A stretch of DNA of 64,000 bases, taken from Aptenodytes patagonicus. Its lineage: Eukaryota > Chordata > Aves > Sphenisciformes > Spheniscidae. Positions within the stretch are counted from its first letter, which is position 1. Each line of letters opens with the position of its first letter. Both the position numbers and the translations under genes were made by a program. Where the stretch lies: positions 80,816,017 through 80,880,016 of the forward strand of contig NC_134949.1 in assembly GCF_965638725.1 (NCBI RefSeq). Direction: 5' to 3'. Below the pieces are notes generated by a model. The model was not told the DNA's origin and did no database searches. It saw only the letters and a program-made list of their open reading frames with translations. Shown here piece by piece: positions 27,543 through 40,300 of the stretch.

Positions 27543-27991
27543 AAGCAATGTATGTGCCCAGGAATCAGCCTTCAGAAGAGTGTGTGGGCTGCGAGGAGGG
27601 GTGGGTTTCTGCCGGCAGAGCCGGAGCCGTGGTCTGACCAAGGTGTGAGGGGCTGGTGATTTTGCCAGACTGCGCAAGGGGAAACCTGTGGTGTGGGCAT
27701 CTGGCAGAAGAGCTACTTACCTCTTGGTCCCATTTAAGATTTTGAGGTCTTCAGTGAGACAGGTACGATGCCAACCACAGGCTGGCCAAGCACACATGTA
27801 TGTGCTTTACCCACCATGCAGATGTTTGGGTCTGCCAGTGACACGAGAGCTCGAAACCCTCCCAGCCCTCAGCTGATGCCATCACCTCTACTTACTGCGT
27901 GCTGCATCGTCTCTCTTTCTACATCCCCTAAAAAAAAAAGAACCAAATACGCCTGCGGCTGCAAGGGTTTCTCAATTTTATCCTGCCAGTG

Positions 27992-28681
27992 TGTGCTGGT
28001 TTTGGCTGGGATAGAGTTAATTTTCTTCACAGCTTCACAGAAAATTAATTCACTTAATTTTCATCACTAGCTACTTTCTTCACAGTAGCTAGTATGCTAG
28101 CCCCATACTGGGCTATGTTTTGGATTTGTGCTGGCAACAGTGTTGATGATAACACAGGGATGTTTTTGTTACTGCTGAGCAGTGCTGACACAGAGTCCAG
28201 GCCTTTTCTGCTTCTCACCCCACCCCACCAGTGAGTAGGCTGGGGGTGCACAAGAAGTTGGGAGGGGACACAGCCGGGACAGCTGACCCCAACTGACCAA
28301 AGGCATATTCCACACCATATGACGTCATGCTCAGCATATAATGCTTTATAAAGCATATAAAGAAGGAGGAAGGGGGGGATGCTGGGAGTGATGGCGTTTG
28401 TCTTCCCAAGTAACCGTTACGCGTGATGGAGCCCTGCTTTCCTGGAGATGGCTGAACACCTGCCTGCCGATGGGAAGCAGTGAATGAATTCCTTGTTTTG
28501 CTTTGCTTGCGCACGTGGCTTTTGCTTTTGCTTTCTGTCTGACAGTTTTCTTAAACTGTCTTTATCTCAACCCACGAGTTTTCTCACTTTTACTCTTCTG
28601 ATTCTCTCCCCCATCCCACCGGGGGGGAGTGAGTGAGTGGCTGTGTGGGGCTTAGTTGCCAGCTGGGGTTAAACCACGACG
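27992..28681 (+). mobile_element. Solo LTR of an avian endogenous retrovirus (ERVL-like)
   Basis: The element starts TGTGCTGGTTTTGGCTGGGA and ends GGGGTTAAACCACGACG, where CACGACA is expected, so the terminal A appears mutated to G. Outside it, CAGTG at 27987-27991 and CAGTA at 28682-28686 fit a 5-bp target-site duplication with one change. Inside are a perfect cAMP-response palindrome TGACGTCA at 28320-28327 and TATAAAG boxes at 28347-28353 and 28356-28362, which set the orientation as plus. No internal retroviral genes are adjacent, so this is a solo LTR left by recombination. The family name is from memory of bird genomes and is not verified. A short local duplication around the TATA boxes and another near 28020-28100 are visible. 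Confidence 0.85.
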
Positions 28682-28689
28682 CAGTAACA

Positions 28690-31475
28690 CACAAGGAACA
28701 TCCTCATCCGCCATAAATCACGCTCAAACTAATACAAATATTTGTTAATCTAGGGCCCTTTTAAAGCTGTGTTACAGCTTTACCTGTAATTCTCATTAGG
28801 CAACACTGCAGCTTATATCTGCAATAACATCTGAACCAGTTGTTTTTCTGGAACATCTGTGCTCAGCTGGAGGAGGAGGGAGGGAGACCTACAGTCTTAC
28901 TGATGTAACTATGCAGCTAAAACATGTTTCTGCCTCTGAAAGTTAGAGAAATTACAGTCCTCTGCCAGCCCATGACCTCTGGATTGGTGGGTATGGACTT
29001 CATCATGTGGAGCAGTCAACTACAAATTAATAGAGAAAAAATTATTCTTTGTCCTGTGAACCATGTTATCCACAGACTTACGCCTTTATTTCTTTCTTCA
29101 GCTACTTTTCTGGTTCAGTTCCAGTTCAGCTCCGCCTCGGCGTAATCCCAGCCAGGCTGAATATGAATTTCAGCTGAACCAAAATCTCTGCTGGTTCAAT
29201 GCCTCTTTCTTGTTGTGATACATGTATTATCTAGGAATCAGAATGCAATTAAGATTGATGAGTACGAAGATTATTTTCTGACTTCTTGTGGCTTTCGTAG
29301 TTGTATCTGTTCCAACCTCTAAGTCTTCATGGCTATTGGAGCAAGAATGAGGGGTGATCAGAATACGTATTCTATGTAAGCAAGATACAACATCAGAAAG
29401 ACACTAAACAACCCCTGCAAGCACCATTTACAAATAAGGGAGACATATATTACCAATATCAGAGGCCTATATAGAGACAGAACAAGAGTAGACACTATCA
29501 ACTTTGGGTGTTTTGAAGCCAAAACGCTCCAATCTGGACTAAAACTCTGTGACCCGAACCTCCCTCTACCGAGGTCAGGATTCATTTTGAAATTCCAAGA
29601 TGAGATGAACGCCAATTTCAACTTAAAAAAATAAATTTAATTTTTCAACCACCATACTGTCATGTCAACAAAACTGGGAACAAATTACTGATTACTAAAA
29701 CACATAATGACGTGTCTTTTTAACTGGAAGAGGCCAACTTGTGTTTGCCCAAAGATCATTATACAACTTTGCAGCACTAGACTATATATGATTTGAACAC
29801 TGTATTTCTAAATGAAATCGTTTCGAAGTGCTCACTTGTCATATGCATGTCTTGCTGCAAGATAAAATGAACTGTAATGTTGATTTCCTCTCAGCTGTCT
29901 CTCAATTTCCCATATATATACATAAACACATATGTACATATATACATAGGCATGTATTTATGTTCATAGGAATGTTTGCTCATAGTGGAGCATAAATTCT
30001 TGCTACATTAATGAAATGCCCAAGTTGTAACAACCTATATATATAAATTTGACCACCAAGTCTAAAGCAGGGAATCTCTTCCCGATAACATTACTTGGTG
30101 TTTAACACTAATTGCAAAGTTAGTGAATAAATTCTCACAAAATACAGTGGTGAAAAGGTAGGGATTATTACTACTGTTATTAATATGCTCTTTCTTATAC
30201 GGTGACACAAGGTAGAAAGAATTTGGTTCAATTGACCTGCATTACAGGTGTTACAGCACAGAGAGATGTGACCCAAAATTCTTCTTTTGCCCCCTCTCCC
30301 CCATCCTTTGGACCTTGAAACCTTTCTGCATATAGTCATATTTAGCAAAGACTGTGATTTTGTACTATCATCTGGCTTCGGGGTCGCCTATACTATTTAC
30401 ACAGTAAGCATCTCGGTGGACTGAGAAACAAATAGCCAACGGTGTCACAATATTTTTGGTGTAAACCATTACGTGGAGCATTGCTGTTACTTTGGGAGGA
30501 CTGCAGAGTATTTTGGACTTAGGTAAATTACAACCATGAACTTTCTGCATGCCAACTAAAACAGCACAAAAATATATTCCCTCCGCGCCTAGCAGTTGCA
30601 AGGCTTTTACAAGAGAAAACACAGCGATCTAACTATAAATAGCAACTTAACTAAAATTAGATAGAACTGGCAGGCTCTCGTCTATGAATGGGAGCACTGT
30701 TAATATGCTCATCAGGTACTGGAAGGGCTCCAAATCTGACAAGGCATGCTATGGCGCAAACTTTCTGTGCCTGGAAAAATGAGCAGAAATGGCTGAATGA
30801 ATAGGGCCGGGGATGTTTTCATAACTGGATAATAATGTCAGAGACTGCCTGACGATGCTGATTAAATTTAAAGGGGGTACTGCAAGTAGGGATATTTCTC
30901 CATATTCCTTATTGCTTTGCTTTGTTTATGCTAACAGAAAATGTCGTTAAATCTAATGAATGGGGGGAAATGTGGGAAATCATTTAGGGGAAAATTAATA
31001 CTGAGATACTCAGTAAAGTTAAACCAAGCTGGGTAACAGTGTAAATTTAAAGCATGTAACTGCTTTTGGAGGTTTTCATTCAGAAATGGTTAAGGCTTCT
31101 CTACACTCCTACGTGGTGAAGTTACTGAACAGCGAATAAAAATATGAGTTGACGGTACACCGGGTACTCGGTACTAATCTGCTGCCTGTTCCCCTGCTAT
31201 GGAAACACCAAAAATGCTATTTGGCTTTCTCTGGTTCAAAATAGATCCTATAGCACAGAAAGTGCCATTGTGGTCACAAAACGGTAGAGAAACTTCAACT
31301 GCACAGATGATATACACTGACCTTCTTTCTACACGTAGCACCACTGAAATACAATCACTTCTGCACCTGCTATCAATCAGCCTACACTTCCATATATAGG
31401 GGTTTTTTTCCCTAAAAAAACCCTAAGTTACCTCATACAAAGGCACCTTGAGGGCACGCTGTTTTTCCACAAGGG
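28690..31475. other. Non-coding stretch, no recognised gene
   Basis: AT-rich sequence with TA-rich simple patches near 29.91-29.96 kb and 30.03-30.05 kb. No gene or transposon end was recognised. Confidence 0.5.
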
Positions 31476-31478
31476 AAG

Positions 31479-31520
31479 TCAGAGCAAAGTAGCTGATGAA
31501 TTGTGAATTTACACCGAGCT
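31479..31520 (+). repeat. Copy 1 of an unexplained dispersed direct repeat
   Basis: The last 26 bases (31495-31520, from GATGAATTGTGAATTTACAC to CCGAGCT) are identical to 34400-34425. An upstream 11-mer TCAGAGCAAAG is also shared, with five extra bases (TAGCT) between the two blocks in this copy. The family is unknown. Confidence 0.9.
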
Positions 31521-31557
31521 TATTGTACAATGTCTCTCCCATGTTGATAAACCATTA

Positions 31558-31713
31558 GTTCACTTCAGTTTAATTCACTTTGAGTGTGAATTAAGTTAAG
31601 GTAATTATGGCCAGCTGACTCCTAAATGAGTGTCCATAGAGAAATTATATATGCTCGAGTTATATTCACTTTACATTCACATCTTTTTTTGTTAATTCAC
31701 TTTGGCGTGAATT
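31558..31713 (+). repeat. Cluster of TTCACTT motifs with two dyads
   Basis: TTAATTCAC and GTGAATTAA form a 9-bp inverted repeat at 31570-31594. A second pair, AATTCAC and GTGAATT, lies at 31694-31713. Further TTCACTT-like words occur between them. The CR1 insertion begins immediately after. This may be the remnant of an old element or a chance AT-rich patch. Confidence 0.5.
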
Positions 31714-31724
31714 GGTGTTGTCAG

Positions 31725-32924
31725 TTGAGCATTGGTGGATAAGGGAAGAGCAACTGGTGTCATCTACCTGGACTCGTGCAAAGCATTTGACACTGTCCCA
31801 CATGACATCCTTGTCTCTAAATTGGAGAGACATGGATTTGACAGATGGACCACTCAGTGGATAAGGAATTGGTTGGATGGCCGCACTCAAAAAGTTGCGG
31901 TCAACGGCTCTATGTCCAAGTGGACACCCGTGATGAGTGGCGTTCCTCAGGGGTCAGTATTGGAACCGGCGCTGTTTAACAAACATCTTTGTAGGCAACA
32001 GGGACAGTGGGATTGAGTGCACCCTCAGCAAGTTTGCCCATGACACCAAGCTGTGTGGTGCGATCGACATGCTGGAGGGAAGGGATGCCATCCAGAGGGA
32101 CCTTGACAGGCTTGAGAGGTGGGCCCGTGCGAACCTCATGAAGCCCAACAAGGCCAAGTGCAAGGTCCTGCACCTGGGTCGGGGCAATCCCAAGCACAAA
32201 TACAGGCTGGGCAGAGAATGGATTGAGAGCAGCCCTGCCGAGAAGGGCTTGGGAGTGTTGGTGGATGAGAAGCTCAACAAGACCTGACAATGTGTTCTTG
32301 CAGCCCAGAAAGCCAACCGTATCCCAGGCTGCATCAAAAGAAGTGTGACCAGCCAGCTGAGGGAGGTGCTTCTCCCCCCTCTACTCCACTCTCGTGAGAC
32401 CCCACCTGAGTACTGTGTTCAGCTCTGGGACGCCCAACATAAGAAGGACATGGACCTGTTGGAGTGAGTCCAGGGGAGGGCCACAAAGATGATCAGAGGG
32501 CTGGAACACCTCTCCTATGAAGACAGGCTGAGAGAGTTGGGGTTGTTCAGCCTGGAGAAGAGAAGGCTCCAGGGAGACCTTATTGCAGCCTTCCGGTACC
32601 TGAAGGGGGCCTCCAAGAAAGCTGGAGAGGGACTTTTTACAAGGGCGTGTAGGGATAGGACAAAGAGTAATGGCTTTAAACTGAAAGAGGGTAGGTTTAG
32701 ATTAGACATGAGGAAGAAATTCTTCACTATGAGGGTGGTGAGGCACTGGAGCAGGTTGCCCAGAGAAGTTGTGGATGCCCCATCCCTGGAAGTGTTCAAG
32801 GCCAGGTTGGATGGGGCTTTGAGCAACCTGGTCTAGTGGAAGGTGTCCCTGACCATGGCAGGGGGGTTGGAACTAGATGATCTTTAAGGTCCCTTCCAAC
32901 CCAAACCATTCTATGATTCTATGA
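31725..32924 (+). mobile_element. CR1 LINE, 5'-truncated, with intact 3' tail
   Basis: The element enters within the reverse transcriptase and keeps the CR1 3' UTR down to the diagnostic tail, two ATTCTATG units at 32908-32923. It encodes recognisable CR1 pol segments on the plus strand. CR1 elements retrotranspose by target-primed reverse transcription and are usually 5'-truncated without clear target duplications, as here. Compared with the minus-strand copy at 21.6 kb it is far better preserved, so it is probably younger. The exact 5' junction is uncertain by several bases. Confidence 0.95.
31732..32836 (+). pseudogene. Broken CR1 reverse-transcriptase coding region
   Basis: This is the C-terminal part of CR1 pol, in three blocks. 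The first (from 31732) has the palm-region words [29 protein letters not shown] and SGVPQGSVL, all typical of non-LTR reverse transcriptases. Near 31980 a small insertion shifts the frame, and the second block continues in another frame to a TGA at 32285-32287. A further TGA at 32465-32467 stands where CR1 normally has an arginine codon CGA, a typical CpG decay. The last block runs from 32489 ([20 protein letters not shown]) to the natural end near 32836. The catalytic aspartates of the YADD-type motif are altered: AHDT is read where ADDT is usual. It cannot make an active enzyme. Confidence 0.9.
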
Positions 32925-34389
32925 CATCTTGCGTAGGACAAGCCATTGGGTATCTTGGGCTCATGCCAAAGCACCTTGGAGATAAGGAAGGAGATTTTGA
33001 ACTTGTCTCAACAGACAGAAGAAAAATCTGATTCTCAGAGGCTTCTAGATGAAAAATTTTACAGAAATTTTTCTATTAAATAGAAAACATGTAAATGGCT
33101 CAAACACAAAAGGATGTTTAAATAAGGATAATTTTTTTTTTTATGAGAAACATTAAAACTAAACAATATAGTACTTGGTCTATGCCCTTCTCAAATCAGC
33201 GTTTGTCAGCCATAAGGAAAACACAAATTTACTCCATTATGTCCCAATTAATCTGATCATTTAAATGGGCTAAAATATTTGCTATCACAGCTTTTTTTAC
33301 AGAAATCATATCTTCATATAGCTGTATCAACTTGTTTTTAATGTACAAATTTATTTGAGTCATACGTAATTTCATTTTCATTCTGGCTTCAGGAAATAAG
33401 TGTAAATTATTCTAACTCCAACTCAAAAAATAATGACCCTTTCAAACTGGTATTGCTCCAGTCCTCCTGCAGATTTGCCACCATCATGTTAAAAAGACCG
33501 TATCAATGGTCTGAAGGCTTCACAAAGCTGTAAGGAAAAGTAGTTTTAACCTTAGCTTGCCGATAATGTTTTTGGCTTAGGAGAAAGTTTATGTAAACCA
33601 GTGCTTTGAAATTTAAGCCTACAGGGGTTAAAAACAAGACTGTTGTTTCTCATGGAGGGGATTTAATATTTGGATTAACCACTTGATTAGAAAGGTTATG
33701 ACCTTTGTTTATGGAATAGCTTCTGTATTTTTAGCCCAATAGGAATGAAAGCTTTGATGTACAGAGTGCTGATAGTGAAGTATGTATTTTCGCTGGGGAA
33801 ATGTTATGTGTCAGCTGAGGAAAAGGAATGAAGTCTAATGAGGATCCCAATGTGCTTTTTGACTAACCATGTGTGCATGGAGGGGAAACAACCAAAGCAA
33901 CAAACTTACCAAAAACTTCCTATATGAAGATATAAAACCTGTTAGAATATTGCTGTATTTCTTTTGGAAAACCTCTTTTTGGAAGACCATGTGCAAACTT
34001 CTTAAACTTAGTAATAAACTCTGAAGATTCAAGGATAGAAGTTTCAGAAGCAAAAATATCCTGGATTCTGAACTGGGATCTCAATAGAAAAGATAATTAA
34101 ACAAAAACTAACAAAGCAACTAATGAAAGTTCAGGCTCCACTTCACAATTTCAGCTTACTCTATAACCACTTTTTTGCCCCCTTTCCAACTCCCTCACTT
34201 CTTCCGCATCAAGTATGCTTTACAGTTATTCATGAGATAGCTGCCACTAGAGGTCAGATGTTTATCATTCTCTTTGGTGTCATTAATAACCATTAGTGCT
34301 GTACAGTTTGAAAGTAATATCACTGCAAACTGCCTAAAATTATTCTCTTTCTTATTTATTTATATGTAGATATAAATGCAAATTAGAAA

Positions 34390-34425
34390 TCAGAGCAAAG
34401 ATGAATTGTGAATTTACACCGAGCT
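34390..34425 (+). repeat. Copy 2 of the unexplained dispersed direct repeat
   Basis: GATGAATTGTGAATTTACAC plus CCGAGCT at 34400-34425 is identical to 31495-31520. The 11-mer TCAGAGCAAAG abuts it at 34390-34400, overlapping by the shared G and lacking the five-base insertion of copy 1. Similarity stops abruptly on the 3' side. Confidence 0.9.
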
Positions 34426-37290
34426 CGTGTGTTCTTTAGAAATCAGAACACTTAAAATTTAGTTAGAATTTCATGTAAGAAATTTGTAGGTTTTAGTGTG
34501 CTATGTACAAAGATAAAACTTCCCAACACGCAAAGAAACGTTCATTGATTTGAGTTATTGCTGTACCAAAAATAATAGGGAAGCTATAGTTTGCACATTA
34601 GTAATGGTGATGAAAATAATTGTTAGATGCGGGATTTGTACTTTTTGAATCCATGTACAGCAGTTTTTTTACAGTAATTTGTACCAGCCCAAAGTAGATG
34701 AATATGCTTCTCATTTGGTGACAGATACTCCTGTCCCTTGCATTTAGACTGGGTTCTGGTAGGTGAACAATGAGACGATGTGGACCTAGCAACGTAAACC
34801 CCACAGTCTGACTTAAACCAAAATTGCCAGGGGGATATTAGATTCAGAGAAATCAAGTCCTCACAAATGACATAAAAATTGGCAACTGAAGAGTCAAAAG
34901 CAACACGGATTAGTGTTTGCCTAGTGACGTGGTCTCTTGCCACTGCAAAAGCGAGTAGCCAGCTGGGAAGGCAGCATGAGCATAGGAACAAATCAGCTAC
35001 TTTGCCCCAAAATGAGGGGTGCTGGAGAAGTACCGTTCAGTATAGGGCTGAAAACAAAGGACACAGAGCTAAAGGAACTAGGGGAGAGGAGGTGACCAGC
35101 TGATGTTCCCATCACACAAAATGCATGAGAAATCAGGCTTGCTTTGTTTTCTGGCACACATACAATATGTGTATGTATAGAAATAGTTCTACTAAAGTAA
35201 GTCCTGAATTTTTCCAACTTGCTCCCAAGGCCTTTATTAAGTACACAATTGGTAATACTCCCTTGTATAAAAATACAAAGAATGTAAAAAGTTTATTGGG
35301 TTTGGTCTTTCCCAATGAATGCAGTAAATATTCATACAGACTAACACGAATAGAACAGTCATTCCAGGTCCAAATATATAATCTTTTCACAGATCATGAA
35401 CACATGTATATTTTTATACAGGATCATAACATAATGATTTGCTGAACATATCAATTGCTCAGAAGTGCCTAAGAAAAATCAAGAACTTAATTTGTTAAAA
35501 TAAGATGTCATTTAAACCAATTAGCTAGAACAGCACAAGGCGGTGACATCACTGCAATTGTATCTAGCTCTGCAGAACTCCACCTACGCTATTGCACTCC
35601 CAACACCAGGTCTCCATAGGAATACTCATTAAAAGATCTTACGGTGATGCCACCTATAGGCCAATGGCATGCGATAGCCGGTGCGACAGGTATTTAGTAA
35701 GCATCCTTACAGCCACTTGCAAACACATGCAGACCACATCCAACTGATGACTGGTGTTTCTTAAAGGACCGGAACAGCTCAGCAAAAGGAAAGAAACTCC
35801 TCACTTAACCTTCTCTTTCTTGAAACTATTTTCATGACGTGCCCCTGTTCCACAGATCTAAGCAAGAGTAGGTTGTTTTGCTTTCTATAGAAGAGAGAAA
35901 AAATCGTCTTTGCTATCCTTCCTTTGTTAAATAAAACTGTTGGATTCAATACTTTGTCAGAAACCACTCAGTAGTAAAAAAAGAGCGCTAGGCTATCCGG
36001 ATGCAGCCCTTTGGGTGGGTGTTAATCAGCCCCACGCATTGCTGCCATTCCAGCACTTTAAACTTCTGGTTTTGCTAGCTTTTCACTGGAGACACTTTTC
36101 CCCAGGAAAATCTGGAGAGAATCCAGCTTTAAAATATATTCCGCCTGACATGCAGAATACCTAGTGTAAACTGCACAGAGACGATCTTCAGAGCTTACTC
36201 TTTCCTTCACTGCCTCTTTCAGAATGCAGTAAATTCTCTTACAAAGATCTCTGTGACAGGAACAGCAATCATTATATATGTCCCAGAGCACAGCCTTTTA
36301 TTCGTTGTCATCACTATGTTCTAAAAATATTTTCCAAGTGTGTTTGAAATACATAATTGGAATTTGTGATGCACTCTGTACCTCCATGCAAAATTGCAGG
36401 GGACCTTCGGTGCAACGTTTTAGAATCCTGCCAGGTTGAGGGATGATCGCTGAAAAACTCAAAGCGTGCCGATTCTGAATTTCGGACAGATTCAACTTTA
36501 TTATCAATTAGATAAATACAATAATTGATTAAACACCTGGCAGCCAACTTTTAAAGGGCCTTACTCTCTTCTCAAGGCAGTTTCCCTCTTCTCTTTCCTA
36601 GACTTTCTCCTAATTTGTGTTCATTTTGATCAACAGAGAACCAAGCTCCAGAACAACAATATTGAAATTACTGTGGAAAATCATAGGCCAGAAATTAAAA
36701 CAAACCTTTATAATTTTCAAGACCATAATTCCAAAAATTGCACTTTTCTTCTCAGAAATGCAGGCCACTTCAGAATCTGTTTGTAAACCCATTATACATA
36801 TTTTTTTTAAAACCTTCATCACAGCACCTGACTAACCTCAGGGCTGCTCTAGAGCTCAGGGGAGCTCTGCGATACATCGTTCAGGTTACCAGTAGTTAAA
36901 AGGTAAACCCGCAATCGTGCTGTTAGCCGTCATGACACAAGGGAACATACAGAAGCAGAAGTCCATTTCCCTTGATGGCTCAAGTCTCTTCTAAGTTACC
37001 TGATTATATTTTAAAACTTGCTTTTCACTCGGTAGAACGATTCCTGGAACTTCACTGGTGTTTTACACTGAGGAAAAAAGCGTTGCAGGAGCATGGCTCC
37101 GCAAAAGGATAAGGTCCACCGTGCTTATTTGATTCAATACTGCATCTATAAGAAAGTCTGGCTTTTCCTTTTGAACTTTACATGGAACTACACATTTAAA
37201 AGAAACAATACAGTGAATATTCAGAGAGCCTTGATATTCACCAAATCTCTGCCATCAGCGAGCTTTAGAGACAGCTGTAAAATCAACCAT

Positions 37291-37311
37291 ATTCACAGAT
37301 GAACTGTGAAT
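37291..37311 (+). repeat. 8-bp inverted repeat
   Basis: ATTCACAG, a five-base spacer and CTGTGAAT. The stretch from 37298 (GATGAACTGTGAATTT) is also one mismatch from the start of the 26-bp repeat at 31495 and 34400, so it may be a decayed third copy. Confidence 0.5.
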
Positions 37312-40300
37312 TTTGTTAGAGATTTTAAGCCTTTTCCATTAAGAAAAAAAAAAGCCGCCTGGAGATGGTCATTTCCTGGAGTTACAATCCCAGAAAGGAA
37401 CGTAAGAGTGATTTTTACATTGCAGAAACTGAATCAAGACATCACATTCACATGGCTCCAACTTCTAAACATGGGGAGACTATCCTAAATTTCTTTGTGT
37501 TGGGGCATGTCAGTCTCCCCTTTCTTCAAGAGACAGATATGCTCAATTTTTCTTCTAAGGGTTATGATTCAGGGAAGTGCACCGTAGGCTCATAATGTCT
37601 TTCAGGACCTGGCCCAATATGAAGAACTGCCGACAATATCAGAGATGGATTGTTGCTTTCTCTACTACAAAAGTCTCTTCGATGATTTCGGAAGAAAGAT
37701 TAAAAATCACAAAGCTTTGAGTACCAGTCAAATGGTTTAGGAATAAGGAAGAACTGTGGTGCTACAAGTTTATCTGGGGGTTTGAGGGGTTGGGTTTTGG
37801 TGGTGGGGATTTCTGGTAGTAGAAGGAAGTCTTTTTGTCCTTGTTCCAAGGACAAATGGATATTCTTATAAGCACCAGAATGGAAAAAGGGTGCAAGCTG
37901 GTTTACGTCCAGGTTTTTTCTAGTCTCTCCACCTTGTTTTTAACAGGGCTTGATGCAAAGTAATCACCGGTACAAAAGTCCGCAGTTACTCAATGTCCGT
38001 TTACTTCATGCAAATATTTTTGTTATGATAGAATCATTATTTTAGACGATGGCATAATTGTCCTGTTACTATTTTAAACCAGCTGCTGGTAATATGAAAC
38101 TATGCACAGAGTACTGTAGAATACTACTTTATGGTTTGCTAAAACTGGATTTAGGGTTTACTTTAGTGGTTTTGATGGCTAAGTTGCTCAGATTCTGCTG
38201 TCTGTGCCATAAAGCTTTGTCTGCTTCTGAGAACGTCCTCAGAAGAGGCACTACAATATTTTGATCCTATCAGAGAGTAATTTAAACAGAAAATGTTTCT
38301 TTTTTAGGTTTAAATAATTTCCAGGGGGTGTATTCTTTGTTATTTGTCAAGACAAGATTTTATTAGGAATAAAAAAAATTAGTTTAAGGGAAATCACCTA
38401 TTTGTGTTCTTGTAATGCTGTAAGACAAATGCAAGGAGAAATATTTTTAAATGAGAGAAAACTGGTTCTATTAAATCTGAAAGTCATGGTGTGCTTTCCA
38501 GCAAATCTGAATATAATTTCGGTAGGTAGGCGCTCATCTTCATTTCGTGCAGATGGTGCTTCCAGAAAAGTCATGGAAATATGTTGAATGTTAAAAAGTC
38601 ATTCTAAAAATCACCTGTTATATCAAACTGCCACTAATTTGTCATCAGGCCTGAAATCTCTACAATACATACTGTGCATTGTTTTCAATTTTTTTTTAAA
38701 TAGTACATTTTCCTAGCTTCAGAAGCACCTTGGTATATCCTGAACTGTTATAGCAAGAAACACTTATCCTCATGGACAACTTTTCCATTTGTTTCTTAAC
38801 AGTACCAACATCTTCTCTGTATCCAAGCAGGAGAGCAGTAAGGAAGAGAAAGTCACTTTTCTTTCTGTACTATGAACTTGGAAAAAAGCCGCCTCATTTA
38901 TGGTGCCGGGACAAGGAAAATAGTGATAATACAGAGAAGATTATGAAAGAACTGCAGTTGTTACACCGCAGTTAAACCCAGTCCCTACGATAGATAAGCA
39001 CGACAAATTCAACTGGAAAGAGGCATACCTAAAAGTTGTGAGTTTCAGAAAAGGAGTAGAAGATAAAGCCTAGTGAGTATCAGGTAAAGAGAAGCTATAT
39101 ATCCTAATTAATAGAGCATTCATAGCTCCTGTTTTGTGCCGCTGCTAGGTGCTGTGGAGAGTACGGCAGTGTGCTTACAGCAGTGTGTTACAATACAGTT
39201 TCTTTCGGTGCGCTATAGATGTAATTTCCATTTGTCCTGCAGGGCTGAAAAAGATGTGCTTACAGACCCATCGGGGCTTCAGTGTGCACCGTCTCATGGG
39301 GGGTCTGAGGATGTGTTTTGCCTGAGGTTAACCCAAAAGTTGTTTGTTGGGTTTTTTCAATTATTCTATACATACAGTCCTTGTAAAACCTGCAGTAGCT
39401 AAATTCACTTTGACTAATATTTAGAGGAATGGCTTGAACAACTCCCGAGTACGACCTGTCAGCGTTCTTGGAGAGCTCTGCTGTTTTCTGCAGGGCTGAA
39501 TTCTTAAAAACGATTTTATGGTGATGACTACACACTGACAATACACTTCTGAGTGTGAGCAGTGCAAGGTTTCTGTGCATGCTGGCAAATAGGAAGACTA
39601 ACTTTGTTAATACTAGATGATTGCACTTCGTAAAGCTAAGCCACTCCAGATAGTTATTATTTTTTTTTTCTGAAAAGCAATGCTTTTTTAATCCATTTAA
39701 TGCTAGAAAGGTTAGTATAAAGCAGTGTGTTCTCTGCCTCTGCCTTCATCTCTCCATAAGTTCTGGCACAGTTTTTTGGAGGCATGTCGATAAAAGCTGA
39801 ATATATACAAGAAATATACGCATCCATATATGTTACCCAAGACAGGGATTATAACTTTGTCCTTGTTATGCGGTCTGCATGAGAACTGACCTCCCATCAG
39901 CTGTCTTATAGGCTGTAGTTTTGCTCTGTTGACCACTGATACTTTCTGGTAGTGATACGGGCGGAAGACAAGAATGTAATTTTGCTGTTTGTTGGGGGTT
40001 TTCTAAATAACTTTCTGGTTTTGTCTCTCTTCTACACTGGTGAATCTGGCAAAGCAAAAGTAATCACAACACTTTCGTCTCACAGAACCCCCCAAAAAAG
40101 AGATAAAACCTGCTCACAGGGTATGGGATGGACAGGTTGCATGATACTAATAGAGACGAAAGGGCAGAAGTGTCGATAGCCGTCCTGCCTGCAGGCTCTG
40201 CTCAAAGTTCTTCACTGTCAACAAAGTACAATTTGACGGTCTCCGTTTCTTTCCTCCATGATGTCTCTGCATCTGGTATGTCTCAGCAGTCCATTATTTT

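Larger units (their letters stand above)
22110..27985. other. Non-coding stretch, no recognised gene
   Basis: No gene was recognised. It contains an 18-bp spaced direct repeat at 22279-22320, a TTTA run at about 23465-23485 and a G-rich element at 27523-27542. Open frames are short and unremarkable. Confidence 0.5.
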
